Positions 17,196 to 26,247 are shown, numbered from the stretch's first letter. The stretch is DNA of 64,000 bases from Bradyrhizobium sp. SZCCT0153 (GCF_018129995.1 NZ_JAFCKS010000005.1:310001-374000); one strand, 5' to 3'. Translations and numbers: made by a program. The notes: a model not told the origin generated them from the sequence alone.

Positions 17196-18017
17196 TCAAA
17201 TACGGTCTGAAACGTCCTGTGATGACGCATCCGCAGCATCGTTTCGCATGCGCGGCACGGGATCGAACAACGCAAACAGCAGGAGTCCCGCGAAGAAGCC
17301 GCCGATATGCGCCTGCCAGGCGACGCTCGTGGTCTCTGAATCGATCCCGATCGCACCGACGCCGAAGATGATGTTGACGCCGAACCACACCGCGAGGAAG
17401 CCCACCACCCGCCCGTCGCGCAGCGCCCGCGACAGCGGCAGCGCCGGAACTCTTGCGGCGGTATCGGCGTCCGATCGGTTGAACGACAGGAAGCTGCCGC
17501 GGACGAAGGCGAAGCGGATCGCCGCCGCCATCGCGCCCGACACCGAGGCCGAGGCGCCGATCATCGGCGCCACCGCGTGCTCGTGGGTCACGAGATGGGC
17601 GAGCGCGCCGGCCGCCGCCGTCACCGCGAGAAACAGGAAGAACCTGACAGGGCCAAAGCGCCGCGCCAGCGCACTGCCGAACGGCAGCAGCCAAAGCACG
17701 TTGAAGCCGAGATGGGTGAGATTGGCGTGCAGCAGCGAATAGGTGACGAAACTCCAGACCTTTGCGCCGGCCCCGCCGGGAATCTGCAGATTGAGCAGCG
17801 AGGCATCGTAGCGCTTGGGGATGAAGCCGAAGACGTCGATGGTCCAGTTCTCGAGCTCCGGCGGCAGCAGCACCCGCAGATGGATGACGGCCAGCAGGAC
17901 GATATAGGCTGTCAGGGCCAGGGGCAGCGTCAGGATCGGCTCGCGCGGAGCCGCCTCGACGACGGCCGGCACGTCTGGCGACGAATCCTGCGGCGGAGAA
18001 TCTTGCGGGGAATCCAA
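17196..18017 (-). CDS. Rhomboid-family intramembrane serine protease
   Basis: 273 residues if translation begins at TTG 18017; no ATG or GTG fits better, so the start is uncertain. The frame stays open further upstream to 18296, where the DNA looks like RNA structure instead. Six or so hydrophobic segments carry the rhomboid signatures: HANLTHLGFNVLWLL, nucleophile Ser in GASASVSGA, and catalytic His in WQAHIGGFFAG. It cleaves membrane proteins within the bilayer; targets are unknown. An unusually long, structured leader precedes it. Confidence 0.85.
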   Translation of the reverse strand: MDSPQDSPPQDSSPDVPAVVEAAPREPILTLPLALTAYIVLLAVIHLRVLLPPELENWTIDVFGFIPKRYDASLLNLQIPGGAGAKVWSFVTYSLLHANLTHLGFNVLWLLPFGSALARRFGPVRFFLFLAVTAAAGALAHLVTHEHAVAPMIGASASVSGAMAAAIRFAFVRGSFLSFNRSDADTAARVPALPLSRALRDGRVVGFLAVWFGVNIIFGVGAIGIDSETTSVAWQAHIGGFFAGLLLFALFDPVPRMRNDAADASSQDVSDRI

Positions 18018-18094
18018 GGCAGCGTCGCTTTCAAGCCCGATCGGAGCGATCCGCTTGGAGATAGTCGCCTTTACCTGCCTTGCGCAAGTGAACA

Positions 18095-18260
18095 AAAGGA
18101 AAAGGCAGGGCCCTGGGAAGCCCTGCCTGTCCGTGCCGGCCTTCCGGTACTCCCAGGGAATAAGGTGTATCCCCACCCCTCCCCGCAGCCCGTGACCAAA
18201 CTGTTTGACGCCCGTGTACAGGCCTCGCCGAGAACCTGGAGAAAAGCGGCGAGGCTTGCG
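18095..18260 (-). ncRNA. Candidate small RNA or attenuated leader upstream of rhomboid gene
   Basis: On the reverse strand there is a 9-bp hairpin (18255-18247 with 18230-18222), a central unpaired stretch, a short hairpin (18152-18135), then a 9-bp GC-rich hairpin (18128-18120 with 18111-18103) followed by TTTTCCTTTTG, which reads as an intrinsic terminator. The terminator loop (18111-18118) is perfectly complementary to 18151-18158 over eight bases. No ORF fits. Either a free RNA of about 160 nt or a transcription attenuator. Confidence 0.4.
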
Positions 18261-18305
18261 ACCGCGGTCACCATAGCAGGCGCCATGCCGGCGCAAAGCG
18301 CATAG

Positions 18306-18321
18306 TTAATTTAACGTTAAC
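18306..18321. promoter_or_regulatory. CtrA-type box
   Basis: TTAA (18306-18309), seven bases, then TTAAC (18317-18321) is a perfect match to the CtrA full site TTAA-N7-TTAAC, and because of GTTAAC symmetry the reverse strand matches too. It lies 150 bases before the PAS gene at 18471 and just upstream of the candidate reverse-strand RNA. AT-only sites are rare in this GC-rich DNA. Binding by CtrA is inferred. Confidence 0.5.
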
Positions 18322-18470
18322 GACGCAAAGACGGCTCCGGAGGCGGCGAAAACGCCCTCGCGGCATGGACGCTGCAAATCCCCTCCTGCACAACAACAAA
18401 GGGATCGCGGGTGCACTGATGCGGGACAGGTTTGTCCCGCAAGGTTGCACCCCGGGGTGAGCGTTCAGTC

Positions 18471-19025
18471 ATGAAACATCCGTCGAGCCGCGCGTTCTTC
18501 GCGTATTGGGACAACAAGCGCGGCGCTGCGCGGGCCCCTGACCGGGCCGATATCGACCCGGCGGCCGTCCGCGGCCTGCTCGGCGACATCTTCGTGCTGT
18601 CCTGCGAGCCCAGGTTCGGCTTTCCGTTCCGCGTCGCCGGCACGCGCGTCTGCGCGCTCGCGGGGCTGGACCTCAAGGACCAGAGTTTTGCGGCGCTGTT
18701 CACGGATGCCAGCCGCCGCGAGATCGAGGAGATCACGACAATCGTCGCCGACGAGACGCTGGGTGCGATCGCCGGTGTCACTGCCGCGCGCGAGGACGGC
18801 AGCAAGGCGCATCTCGAGCTGCTGCTGCTGCCCTTCAACGCCCGCCCGCATACGCCGGTGAGCGTGACCGGCGTGCTCGCGCCGTTCGACGACGAATGCG
18901 GCTCGCTTGGCCCGTTCGCCCTCACCTCCTGGCGCTATCTGCACCAGCCGGAGAAGCTGCTGCCGCGTGCGATCCGCAAATTGCAGGTCGCCCGCGGTCT
19001 GATGGTGTATGAGGGGCTGCGGTAG
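18471..19025 (+). CDS. PAS-fold protein of the PAS_5/DUF1457 family
   Basis: 184 residues from ATG 18471 (MKHPSSRAFFAYWDNKRG). The layout, FAYWDNKRGA...PAAVRGLLGDIFVLSCEPRFGFPFRVAGTRVCAL and a C-terminal ITGVLAPFD-type strand, matches the single-domain PAS_5 proteins abundant in alphaproteobacteria. These have no output domain and are thought to act through protein contacts in signalling or cell-cycle control. A CtrA-like box upstream fits such a role but does not prove it. Confidence 0.75.
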   Translation: MKHPSSRAFFAYWDNKRGAARAPDRADIDPAAVRGLLGDIFVLSCEPRFGFPFRVAGTRVCALAGLDLKDQSFAALFTDASRREIEEITTIVADETLGAIAGVTAAREDGSKAHLELLLLPFNARPHTPVSVTGVLAPFDDECGSLGPFALTSWRYLHQPEKLLPRAIRKLQVARGLMVYEGLR

Positions 19026-19080
19026 CTCTCGTTTCGATCTGAGCGACCTCGATGCAGGCTCTCACCGGGATGACAATGCC

Positions 19081-19509
19081 ATGTCCGACATCATCAATTT
19101 CGGCGCGCTCCAGCTCCGCTTCCTGCAAAGCAAGGATGACACCGGCGGCAGCGTCGATATCTTCGAAATGACGCTGCAGCCGAATGCGCGGATGCCGATC
19201 CCGCACTATCACGACCGCTGGGACGAAACGATCTACGGGCTGTCCGGCGTCTCGACCTGGACGATCGACGGCAGGCAGACCGATCTTGACCCCGGAGAAT
19301 CCATCTTCATCAAGCGCGGCATCGTACACGGCTTTATCAACCGTTCGACCGGGCCGGCGACATGCCTGTGCATCCTGAGCCCCGGGGTGTTGGGCCCGCA
19401 ATATTTCACGGAGATGGCGGCGCTTCTGTCAGCCGGCACACCACCAGATCCCGCGAAGATGAAAGAGACGATGCTGCGCTATGGCCTGGTGCCGGCGCCG
19501 CCGGCGTGA
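19081..19509 (+). CDS. Cupin-domain protein
   Basis: 142 residues from ATG 19081. Single cupin barrel: motif 1 PIPHYHDRWDETIYGLSGVSTW carries two His and a Glu for a metal, and motif 2 GESIFIKRGIVHGFINRS carries the further His. It could be a small dioxygenase, isomerase or sensor; sequence alone does not say. It follows the PAS gene by 55 bases on the same strand. Confidence 0.85.
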   Translation: MSDIINFGALQLRFLQSKDDTGGSVDIFEMTLQPNARMPIPHYHDRWDETIYGLSGVSTWTIDGRQTDLDPGESIFIKRGIVHGFINRSTGPATCLCILSPGVLGPQYFTEMAALLSAGTPPDPAKMKETMLRYGLVPAPPA

Positions 19510-19570
19510 CACGCGCGAGAATGGGGACGGGCTGCCAAGCGCAGCCCGCCGGCACGTCTCGAAGGATCGC

Positions 19571-19960
19571 TTACGGCATCGCCAGATGCCAGGCACCGTT
19601 GAGAAAACCGTCGCCGGTGACGTCGCCGGGCTTGGTGTCCTTGGCGAAGGTGTAGAGCGGCTTGCCCTTGTAGGCCCACTGCTTAGAGCCGTCGTCGCGC
19701 GTGATGACGGTGTAGCCGTCGGCGGCGGTATCGCTGGCCTCGGCCTTCAGCACCGGCCAGTTTGTCGCACACGGGCCGTCGCAAGCCGATTTGCCGTCCG
19801 CGTCCTTGTCGAAGGTGTAGAGCGTCATGCCCTTGGCGTCGGTGAGCACGCTGCCCTTGTCGGTCTTGCCGGTCTTGGTCGGCGGCGCTGCGAACGCGGC
19901 GGGAACGATCGCGAGCGAAACGGCGAGCGTGAGCGCAAGGCGGATCGGGGATATCGTCAT
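19571..19960 (-). CDS. Secreted COG4315-type repeat protein
   Basis: 129 residues from ATG 19960 with AGGAGAG upstream. The signal peptide (about 1-25, AFAAP) is followed by two copies of a short motif: KGMTLYTFDKDADGKSACDGPCATNWP and KGKPLYTFAKDTKPGDVTGDGF. This is the secreted-repeat family of unknown function, small beta-rich envelope proteins. The single Cys pair in copy one may form a disulfide. Confidence 0.85.
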   Translation of the reverse strand: MTISPIRLALTLAVSLAIVPAAFAAPPTKTGKTDKGSVLTDAKGMTLYTFDKDADGKSACDGPCATNWPVLKAEASDTAADGYTVITRDDGSKQWAYKGKPLYTFAKDTKPGDVTGDGFLNGAWHLAMP

Positions 19961-20099
19961 GGTCTCTCCTGTCATGCAATGGGCTTGCATGAGGTAGGAC
20001 GCCGCCCGAGCCGTGGTATTCCTGAGAGCACGTCAAAGATATTTTTCGCTGCGCGCATCGTCGCATCGGAATAAAACGGGTTGAATGAGACCGACCGAC

Positions 20100-20621
20100 A
20101 TGAGCAAGCCGCATTGGCGTCCCGCGCACATATCCGACCTGCCGGCGATGAGTGCGATCGCGGCGCGCATCCATCCCGACCTTCCCGAGCGTCCCGAGGT
20201 GTTGGCGGAAAAGATGCGGCTCTATCCCGACGGCTGCTGCGTGCTCGCGGCGGACGATGCGATCGCCGGCTACGGCCTGTCGCATCCCTGGAAGCGGCAG
20301 CAGATCCCGCCGCTCGACCGATTGCTCGAACGGTTGCCCGGCGATGCCGATTGCCTCTATGTGCACGACGTCGCCGTGCTGTCCGACTTTCGCGGCGGCG
20401 TCGCGCGCGACTATGTCGCAACCATCGAGAAGCTCGCGCGGGCATCCGGCATCGCGGCGCTTGCGCTGGTGTCGGTCTACGCCACGCGGCCGCTGTGGGA
20501 AAGTTTCGGCTTTCAGCCCGTCACGGCGGATGCAGAGTTACGCAGCAAGCTTGCATCCTACGGGGAAGGCGCAATCTACATGCTTCGTGATCTCGCCGCA
20601 GCGCCGCGTGCCGACATCTGA
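20100..20621 (+). CDS. GNAT-family N-acetyltransferase
   Basis: 173 residues from ATG 20100; ATG 20085 would add five. GNAT pattern: RPAHISDLPAMSAIAARIHPD start, beta strands VLAADDAIAGYGLSHPW and LYVHDVAVLSDFRGGVARDYV (acetyl-CoA region, with RGGVA replacing the usual RGxGxA loop), ending WESFGFQPV. It transfers an acetyl group to an unknown amine. Convergent with the RNA helicase gene, 18 bases apart. Confidence 0.85.
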   Translation: MSKPHWRPAHISDLPAMSAIAARIHPDLPERPEVLAEKMRLYPDGCCVLAADDAIAGYGLSHPWKRQQIPPLDRLLERLPGDADCLYVHDVAVLSDFRGGVARDYVATIEKLARASGIAALALVSVYATRPLWESFGFQPVTADAELRSKLASYGEGAIYMLRDLAAAPRADI

Positions 20622-20639
20622 ACTTCCGCGGCTGGAGTT

Positions 20640-22604
20640 CTAGCCGCGGTGTTTCTTCTTTGCCTTCTTTCCCGGTGCGCCCTTCACAGACCACGGCGTG
20701 ACCGAGGGCTCTGCCTGGCCCGGCTTGTTCTTGTGCTTCTTTTTCTTCCCGAAGGCCGGAGCATCTTCGAATTTCGGCGCGCGCTCGCCGTGAGGCTTAG
20801 GGCGTGGCTTGAATTCGCTCGGCTCGCGCGCACGGTCCTGACGTTCACGACGATCACCGTCGCCGCTCTCGCCCCGAGGCGCGTGGGACCGCTCTTGCGA
20901 AGGCGCCTGCCGCTGCGGCGCGTCCGCCATCGGCTCGAGGCGGATATTGTCTTCCTTGTCCGGACGCTTGATCTTGACGGCGAAGGAATCGGCGACCCGC
21001 TCGGAAATCTCGAACTCGGTCGTGGTGTCCATGATCTTGATGGCGCCGATGTCGCCCTTGTCGATGCCGCCGCGACGGCAGATCATCGGCAGCAGCCAGC
21101 GCGCTTCCGCGTTCTTTTTGCGTCCGATGTTGGCGCGGAACCAGACGCTGCCGTCCGCCATGCCATGTTTCGACGATTTTCCCGATTTGGGTCGAGGCCT
21201 TTCGGGGCGATCGTCGCCGCGCGAGTTGCGGGCATCGTCGCGCGGTGCACGGACATTGTCACGCCCGCGATCGTCGCGCGGCCGGCTGCTGCGCTCGCCG
21301 GGATCGATGATATCTTCGGGCGACGGCAGCCGCGCGCGATAGAGCCGCGCCAGCGCGGCGGCGATATCCTCGGCCGACCGCTCGGCCAAAAGCGCCTGCG
21401 CCAGCACCAGATCGTCGGCGGTCGTCTCCTCCGTGAACAACACGTCCTTCATGCGCTCATGATCGAGCTTGCGGATTTCCTCAGCCTGCGGCGCCGTCCC
21501 CCAGACCGCGTCGATGCCCGAGAGATTGAGCAGCAGCTCGGCGCGCCGCCGTCGTGCCGGCACCACCAGCAGGACGCTTGTGCCCTTTCGGCCCGCACGT
21601 CCGGTGCGGCCCGAGCGATGCTGCATGACCTCGGCGTCGTTGGGCAGATCGGCATGAATGACGAGGTCGAGGCTCGGCAGGTCGATGCCGCGCGCGGCGA
21701 CGTCGGTCGCCACACAGACGCGGGCGCGTCCGTCCCGCAAAGACTGGAGCGCCACGGTTCGCTCGTTCTGTGTCAATTCGCCTGACAACGCGACGACGGA
21801 GAAACCGCGCTCCAGCAGCGCCGCCTGCAGATGCCTGACGCCATCGCGCGTGCTGCAAAACACCAGGGCGCTCGGCGACTCGAAGTAGCGGAGCACGTTG
21901 ACCACCGCATGTTCGACGTCGCCGGGGGCGACCCGGATGGCGCGGTACTCGATATCGGCGTGACCGCCTTCGTCGCCGGCGACCTCGATCCGGAACGCCT
22001 GCTGCTGGTACTGCTTGGCCAGCGCGACGATGCCGCGCGGAAACGTCGCCGAGAACATCAGGGTGCGGCGCGTGTCCGGCGTGGTCTTGAGGATGAACTC
22101 CATATCCTCGCGAAAACCGAGATTGAGCATCTCGTCGGCCTCGTCGAGGACGACCACCTTCAATTCCGAGATGTCGAGGCGGCCACGGCGCAAATGATCG
22201 CACAACCGGCCGGGCGTGCCGACCACGATGTGAGCGCCGGCCGCAAGCTCGCGCTGCTCGCGCCGCGGATCCATGCCGCCGACGCAGGAGACGACGCGCC
22301 CGTCGGCGTGCTGAAAAAGCCAGGCCAGTTCGCGATGAACCTGCAAGGCGAGTTCGCGGGTCGGCGCGACGATCAAGGCGAGCGGTGCGCCTGCGCGCGC
22401 GAAGCGCTCGGCGTCGCCCAGCAGGTCCCTGGCCATGGCGAGCCCATAGGCCAGCGTCTTGCCGGAGCCGGTCTGGGCCGAAACCAGGAGGTCGCGGTCG
22501 GCAGCCTCGTCCGCGAGCACGGCGAGTTGAACGGGGGTCGGACGGTCGTAGTTGCGCTCGGCCAAAGCTCGGGCGAGCGGCGGACTCATGGTCGGGAAAG
22601 ACAC
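20640..22604 (-). CDS. DEAD-box RNA helicase with DbpA-like RNA-binding domain
   Basis: 654 residues from GTG 22604 (then SFPTMSPPLARALAERNYDRPTPVQ, the Q motif). Helicase motifs are complete: SAQTGSGKT, PTREL, VGTPGR, DEAD, SATFP, ARGIDLP and HRSGRTGRAGR. After an Arg/Asp/Glu-rich linker comes a DbpA/CsdA-type RNA-binding domain (VWFRANIGRKKNAEARWLLPMIC...GDIGAIKI), then a long charged tail ending KKAKKKHRG. It unwinds RNA in ribosome assembly, cold adaptation or decay. The upstream frame to 22832 lacks start signals. Confidence 0.93.
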   Translation of the reverse strand: MSFPTMSPPLARALAERNYDRPTPVQLAVLADEAADRDLLVSAQTGSGKTLAYGLAMARDLLGDAERFARAGAPLALIVAPTRELALQVHRELAWLFQHADGRVVSCVGGMDPRREQRELAAGAHIVVGTPGRLCDHLRRGRLDISELKVVVLDEADEMLNLGFREDMEFILKTTPDTRRTLMFSATFPRGIVALAKQYQQQAFRIEVAGDEGGHADIEYRAIRVAPGDVEHAVVNVLRYFESPSALVFCSTRDGVRHLQAALLERGFSVVALSGELTQNERTVALQSLRDGRARVCVATDVAARGIDLPSLDLVIHADLPNDAEVMQHRSGRTGRAGRKGTSVLLVVPARRRRAELLLNLSGIDAVWGTAPQAEEIRKLDHERMKDVLFTEETTADDLVLAQALLAERSAEDIAAALARLYRARLPSPEDIIDPGERSSRPRDDRGRDNVRAPRDDARNSRGDDRPERPRPKSGKSSKHGMADGSVWFRANIGRKKNAEARWLLPMICRRGGIDKGDIGAIKIMDTTTEFEISERVADSFAVKIKRPDKEDNIRLEPMADAPQRQAPSQERSHAPRGESGDGDRRERQDRAREPSEFKPRPKPHGERAPKFEDAPAFGKKKKHKNKPGQAEPSVTPWSVKGAPGKKAKKKHRG

Positions 22605-22967
22605 GGGATAAAACCTTGGTTGGTCCAGGCGCGGAACGTCGAGCCGCGCGACCTGAAGCTGCGCAGGCGGCAAATGGTCCGGCCGCACGCGTGGTGATTT
22701 GATTTGGACGCTCTTTACGCCAAGCGCGGGCAAATCACCATGCCTATGACGCATGGCCTTGGCGCCATCGGGAATAAGCTTACCGGCCGCGTGACCCACT
22801 ACATCCAGCGTTTTCCGGCCGATTTGCTGCATATAGCGGGATTCTGCGTCAAATCAGGTCCGGGGACCGCATAGCCAGGCAAGATCGCCCGATTGGCTGG
22901 CACCAAGTCTTGTCGCATCCGAAATTCGATCCCAGATCGTGCCTGACGGGAGAGCAACGGGTGAAAC

Positions 22968-23321
22968 ATGGCCGACAACATATCGCTTGCCGACAAGCTC
23001 GCGACCTTTGAGGACTTCTGGTCTCCACGGACGATCACGACCTTCAACGATTGCGACGTCATGGTGGTGAAGGTGAAGGGAGAGTTCACCTGGCACAAGC
23101 ACGACGACACCGACGATTTCTTTCTCGTCCTCAGGGGTCGTCTGGACATCGAGCTGCGCGACCGCACGGTGACGCTCGGTCCGGGCGAACTCTACGTCGT
23201 GCCCAGGGGTGTCGAGCATCGCCCGGTGGCGCGCGAAGAGACTCACCTCCTGCTCATGGAGCCGACGGGCACACCGAACACGGGCGACAAGGCCACCGCA
23301 GCGTTGCGCAAGCTCGCATAG
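22968..23321 (+). CDS. Cupin-domain protein
   Basis: 117 residues. Compact cupin with GEFTWHKHDDTDDFFLVLRG (metal His, His, and acidic residues) and GELYVVPRGVEHRPVA (second motif His). These mannose-6-phosphate-isomerase-like cupins without another domain are widespread in rhizobia and unassigned. Ribosome site GGGAGAG is rather far upstream. Divergent from the helicase gene. Confidence 0.88.
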   Translation: MADNISLADKLATFEDFWSPRTITTFNDCDVMVVKVKGEFTWHKHDDTDDFFLVLRGRLDIELRDRTVTLGPGELYVVPRGVEHRPVAREETHLLLMEPTGTPNTGDKATAALRKLA

Positions 23322-23339
23322 AGGGGCAACGTGCCGGCC

Positions 23340-23852
23340 CTAATCCCGGGAGGTCACCAGCCTGCCGAAGCCGCCGACCAGCCTGCCTCTTGCCCGCGCG
23401 ACAGCGTCCCTCGCCGCGCGGCTCAAGGCGCGGATGGCGCGCCAGGCTTCGGTCGCCTGCAGCCATGCCTTGACGTCGGTGAACTTGCCATAGGCCCAGG
23501 CGAAAGCCGGAATCCGCATCAGCTTGTCACGCGTGAGATGGAATAGGCGCTCGACCAGCACGAGCTTGAGCAGCTCGCCCACGATGAACGTCACAGCACC
23601 GCCCAAAACCTGTCCGGTTGCGGCAAGATAGGCCGCCACGGGCTTGATCGGCTCCAGAATGATCACGGGTACGGAAAACAGGGCGAGCGACGGATAAGGC
23701 GACAGCGATCTGATCCAGGCGCGCAATCGCCTGAACTGGAGATGCCGCCCGAGCCAGCGCGAGATTGGCCTCGCCACGGCCATGAAGACCGCATCCACCA
23801 GAAAGTAGATGGCGGCCAGGATGTAAGTGACGGGTTTCAGGATGCGCTTCAC
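23340..23852 (-). CDS. Hypothetical membrane protein
   Basis: 170 residues from GTG 23852, chosen because GGGAGAG lies six bases upstream. Two hydrophobic segments (about 5-25 and 52-75) and possibly a third, between basic stretches, then a Lys/Arg-rich C-terminal helix region (DVKAWLQATEAWRAIRALSRAAR). I do not recognise the family. It converges on the cupin gene. Confidence 0.6.
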   Translation of the reverse strand: MKRILKPVTYILAAIYFLVDAVFMAVARPISRWLGRHLQFRRLRAWIRSLSPYPSLALFSVPVIILEPIKPVAAYLAATGQVLGGAVTFIVGELLKLVLVERLFHLTRDKLMRIPAFAWAYGKFTDVKAWLQATEAWRAIRALSRAARDAVARARGRLVGGFGRLVTSRD

Positions 23853-23966
23853 GATGAACTCTCCCGTCAACTCAAAGCCGGAACCTGGACCTAAGTTTCA
23901 CCCCGGCGTGAATAACTCGCGGATTTTCGATGGAACTTTTCGGGCGCCGGTCCCAGTCTGCGCGGT

Positions 23967-24407
23967 TCAGAGCTCCGCGTAGACTTCCAGGAGATTGCCG
24001 TCGGGGTCGCGGAAGAACAGCGTGCGATGCCCGAAGGACTGGTTCGTCGGCGGTGACAGCAGCGCCACGCCCTGCCGCACCAGCTCATCGGCGCACGCAT
24101 CGACTCCGGCTGCGGACACCTTGAAGGCCAATTGCAGCGAGGCAGTGCCGGTCGGGATCGGCGCATCGGCGGCGGTCCGGCCTGGCTTTGCGAGAGCCAG
24201 CGTGTTGCTGCCCAAGCCGTACTCGATCCAGTTCGGCGACAGCTCCCGCAGCAACGGAAAGGCGAGGATATCCTCGTAGAAGCGCCGCATCGCCGCCATG
24301 TCGCGCACGAAGACGACGGTGTAGTCGATCGCGCGGATGGCGCGGAAGGGCGAACTGGTGCGGTGGTCGGGTTCGGTTGTTTGTTCGTTTGTCATCTCGT
24401 CCTTCAT
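23967..24407 (-). CDS. VOC-superfamily (glyoxalase-like) protein
   Basis: 146 residues. One glyoxalase/bleomycin-resistance domain: IDYTVVFVRDMAAMRRFYEDILAF, NTLALAKPG, TASLQLAFKV and FGHRTLFFRDPDGNLLEVYAEL at the end, the last bearing the usual metal Glu. The paired beta-alpha-beta units make dimeric metal enzymes such as lyases, dioxygenases or resistance proteins. The reaction is not assignable. The ATG used may be preceded by MKDE, with MTNEQ an alternative. Confidence 0.85.
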   Translation of the reverse strand: MKDEMTNEQTTEPDHRTSSPFRAIRAIDYTVVFVRDMAAMRRFYEDILAFPLLRELSPNWIEYGLGSNTLALAKPGRTAADAPIPTGTASLQLAFKVSAAGVDACADELVRQGVALLSPPTNQSFGHRTLFFRDPDGNLLEVYAEL

Positions 24408-24508
24408 TCCAAACTCAGTCTCTTAGCCTGCATGAGCGAACCGATATGCGGGAACGTTTGATCCCCAAACACCCCGGATATCGCATCGCTCATCCGGGCC
24501 ACAAAACC

Positions 24509-25660
24509 TTATTCCACCAGTTCCGGCCATGGCACGATCGTCGACTTCACCGTCTTCATCGCCATCGCATCCCTCACCGCTTGCGCGACGCCCTCTTCCG
24601 TGAACGGATAGATCGTCTGCATCTTCAGCCAGGGGTATTTGCCCGCCGTGCGATAGAGCATGTCGACGCCGAGCGGCAGATCGTTGCCGGTAAAGCCCCA
24701 GGAGCCCAGCACGTTGAGGTCCTTGGTGCAGATGCGGTGCCAGGACGTCTCGATCGAGCCGGCATCGGTGAACTGGCCCATCTCGACATAGGTGCCGCCG
24801 TCGCGCAGCATCTCGATGCCTTCGGGACCGGCGGTCGGATGTCCCGAGCAGTCCATCACCAGATCGGCGCCGAAGCCGCCGACGATGTCGCGCACGCGCG
24901 CGATACGATCTTGCGGTGTCTTGAGCTCCTCGATGTTCACCGTCGCCTCCGCGCCGAACTCGCGGGCGAGCTTGAGCCGCGGCTCCTCCGGCGCGCCGAC
25001 GCAGATCACGCGCCCTGCTCCCATCTCCCGCGCGGCCGCGACCGCCAGAATGCCGATCGGACCTGAACCCTGGATCACCACCGTGTCGCCCCAGCTGAAA
25101 CCTCCGGCACGGGTCGCGCGGTTGAAGGCGCGGATACAGGAGGTCAGCGGCTCGGACAGTGCGCCCAGCCGCAGCGACATGTCGTCGGGCAGCTTGTAGA
25201 TCTTGGTGCCCGGCAGCATGTCGAGATCGACATAGACATATTCGGCCCAGCCGCCCCACATGTGAGGCGCCATCTCGAAGCCGAGATAGCGGCCGTAATA
25301 GACCGGCGTCAGGCATTTGTTGGCGGTCTGCGGGTAATGGATGCAGTAATAGCAGCGGCCGCAGGGCATCAGCGGCGGGATCATCACTTTCGATCCGACC
25401 TTGAGCGGCTTGCTCATGAAGTCCTCGGTGAACTCGTCGCCGCATTCGACGATGATTCCGCCGAGTTCGTGGCCGAGCGTGAACGGCCAGGGCAGCGGCT
25501 TCGGCCAATGCCCTTTGAGGATGTGAAGATCGGTGCCGCAGACCCCGCAGGCACCGACCTTGATCAGCGCGGCCTTCTTGCCGACCTTCGGCCACGGCAC
25601 GGTGCGGATGACGGGCTCCGAGCCCGGTCCTGCGTGGGTGCAGACGCGGATCTGGTCCAT
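24509..25660 (-). CDS. Zinc-dependent alcohol dehydrogenase-like oxidoreductase
   Basis: 383 residues from ATG 25660 with AGGACA upstream. Catalytic zinc ligands Cys in GACGVCGTDLH and His in LGHELGG, structural zinc Cys cluster CGRCYYCIHYPQTANKC, and a nucleotide fold VIQGSGPIGILAVAAA. All zinc residues are present, unlike the MDR enzyme at 10543. The sequence around the substrate pocket resembles threonine- or sorbitol-type dehydrogenases; substrate unknown. It is about 100 bases upstream of the VOC gene on the same strand and may be co-transcribed with it. Confidence 0.88.
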   Translation of the reverse strand: MDQIRVCTHAGPGSEPVIRTVPWPKVGKKAALIKVGACGVCGTDLHILKGHWPKPLPWPFTLGHELGGIIVECGDEFTEDFMSKPLKVGSKVMIPPLMPCGRCYYCIHYPQTANKCLTPVYYGRYLGFEMAPHMWGGWAEYVYVDLDMLPGTKIYKLPDDMSLRLGALSEPLTSCIRAFNRATRAGGFSWGDTVVIQGSGPIGILAVAAAREMGAGRVICVGAPEEPRLKLAREFGAEATVNIEELKTPQDRIARVRDIVGGFGADLVMDCSGHPTAGPEGIEMLRDGGTYVEMGQFTDAGSIETSWHRICTKDLNVLGSWGFTGNDLPLGVDMLYRTAGKYPWLKMQTIYPFTEEGVAQAVRDAMAMKTVKSTIVPWPELVE

Positions 25661-25767
25661 GGTGTGTCCTCGATGCCCGTCTGTTATGATTGGTGGTGCG
25701 GGCGTGAGGCGAAGCGTATGTGAGATGCGCGGTCGTGCCAAGGTGCGGCAGTTCGAGGGCAACGCCG

Positions 25768-26247
25768 ATGCTGCGTGATTGTCGAAACGAGGATGCCGAG
25801 GCGATCACGCGCGTCGCGCCCGCAGCGTTCGCGGAGTTCGAGCAGCATTATTCCGACTGGCCGATGTTCTCCGCCAATGTCGCAAGGATACCGGAGCTGG
25901 CCAAGACCGGCGAGATCATCGTCGCCGAAGATGACGGCCAGATCGCCGGCGCCGTAACCTATGTCGGTTCGCAAGCCCCGAAGCCGGCCTTCTTCGAGCC
26001 GGCCTGGCCGATCATCCGCATGCTGGTGGTCGATCCGGTCACGCGCGGCAAGGGCATCGGCCGGCAATTGACCGAAGAATGCCTGCGCCGCGCCGAGCGC
26101 GACTAGGCGCAAGTCATCGCGCTGCATACGACGCCGATCATGACGGTCGCGCTGCCGATGTATCTGCGGATGGGATTTACCTGAGTTCGCGAGGCGCCGG
26201 ATATTTTGGGCGTGCCCTACGCGTTTTACGTGAGGCCTGTGGCGTAG
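25768..26247 (+). pseudogene. GNAT acetyltransferase gene with two in-frame stops
   Basis: A 160-codon frame that is acetyltransferase-like throughout, interrupted by TAG at 26104-26106 and TGA at 26182-26184. Before the first stop: MLRDCRNEDAEAITRVAPAA...MLVVDPVTRGKGIGRQLTEECLRRAERD, with the acetyl-CoA loop RGKGIG. Between and after the stops, in the same frame: AQVIALHTTPIMTVALPMYLRMGFT and REAPDILGVPYAFYVRPVA, the normal family C-terminus, ending at TAG 26245. There is no frameshift. Truncation at the first stop removes the last fold elements, so it is probably inactive. Confidence 0.85.

Noticed and set aside
18095..18260. 6S RNA, SRP RNA or a known riboswitch
   Set aside because: I could not find the 6S bubble pattern, the SRP GGAAG/AGCA apical loop, or known riboswitch cores. 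Only a generic structured leader is supported.
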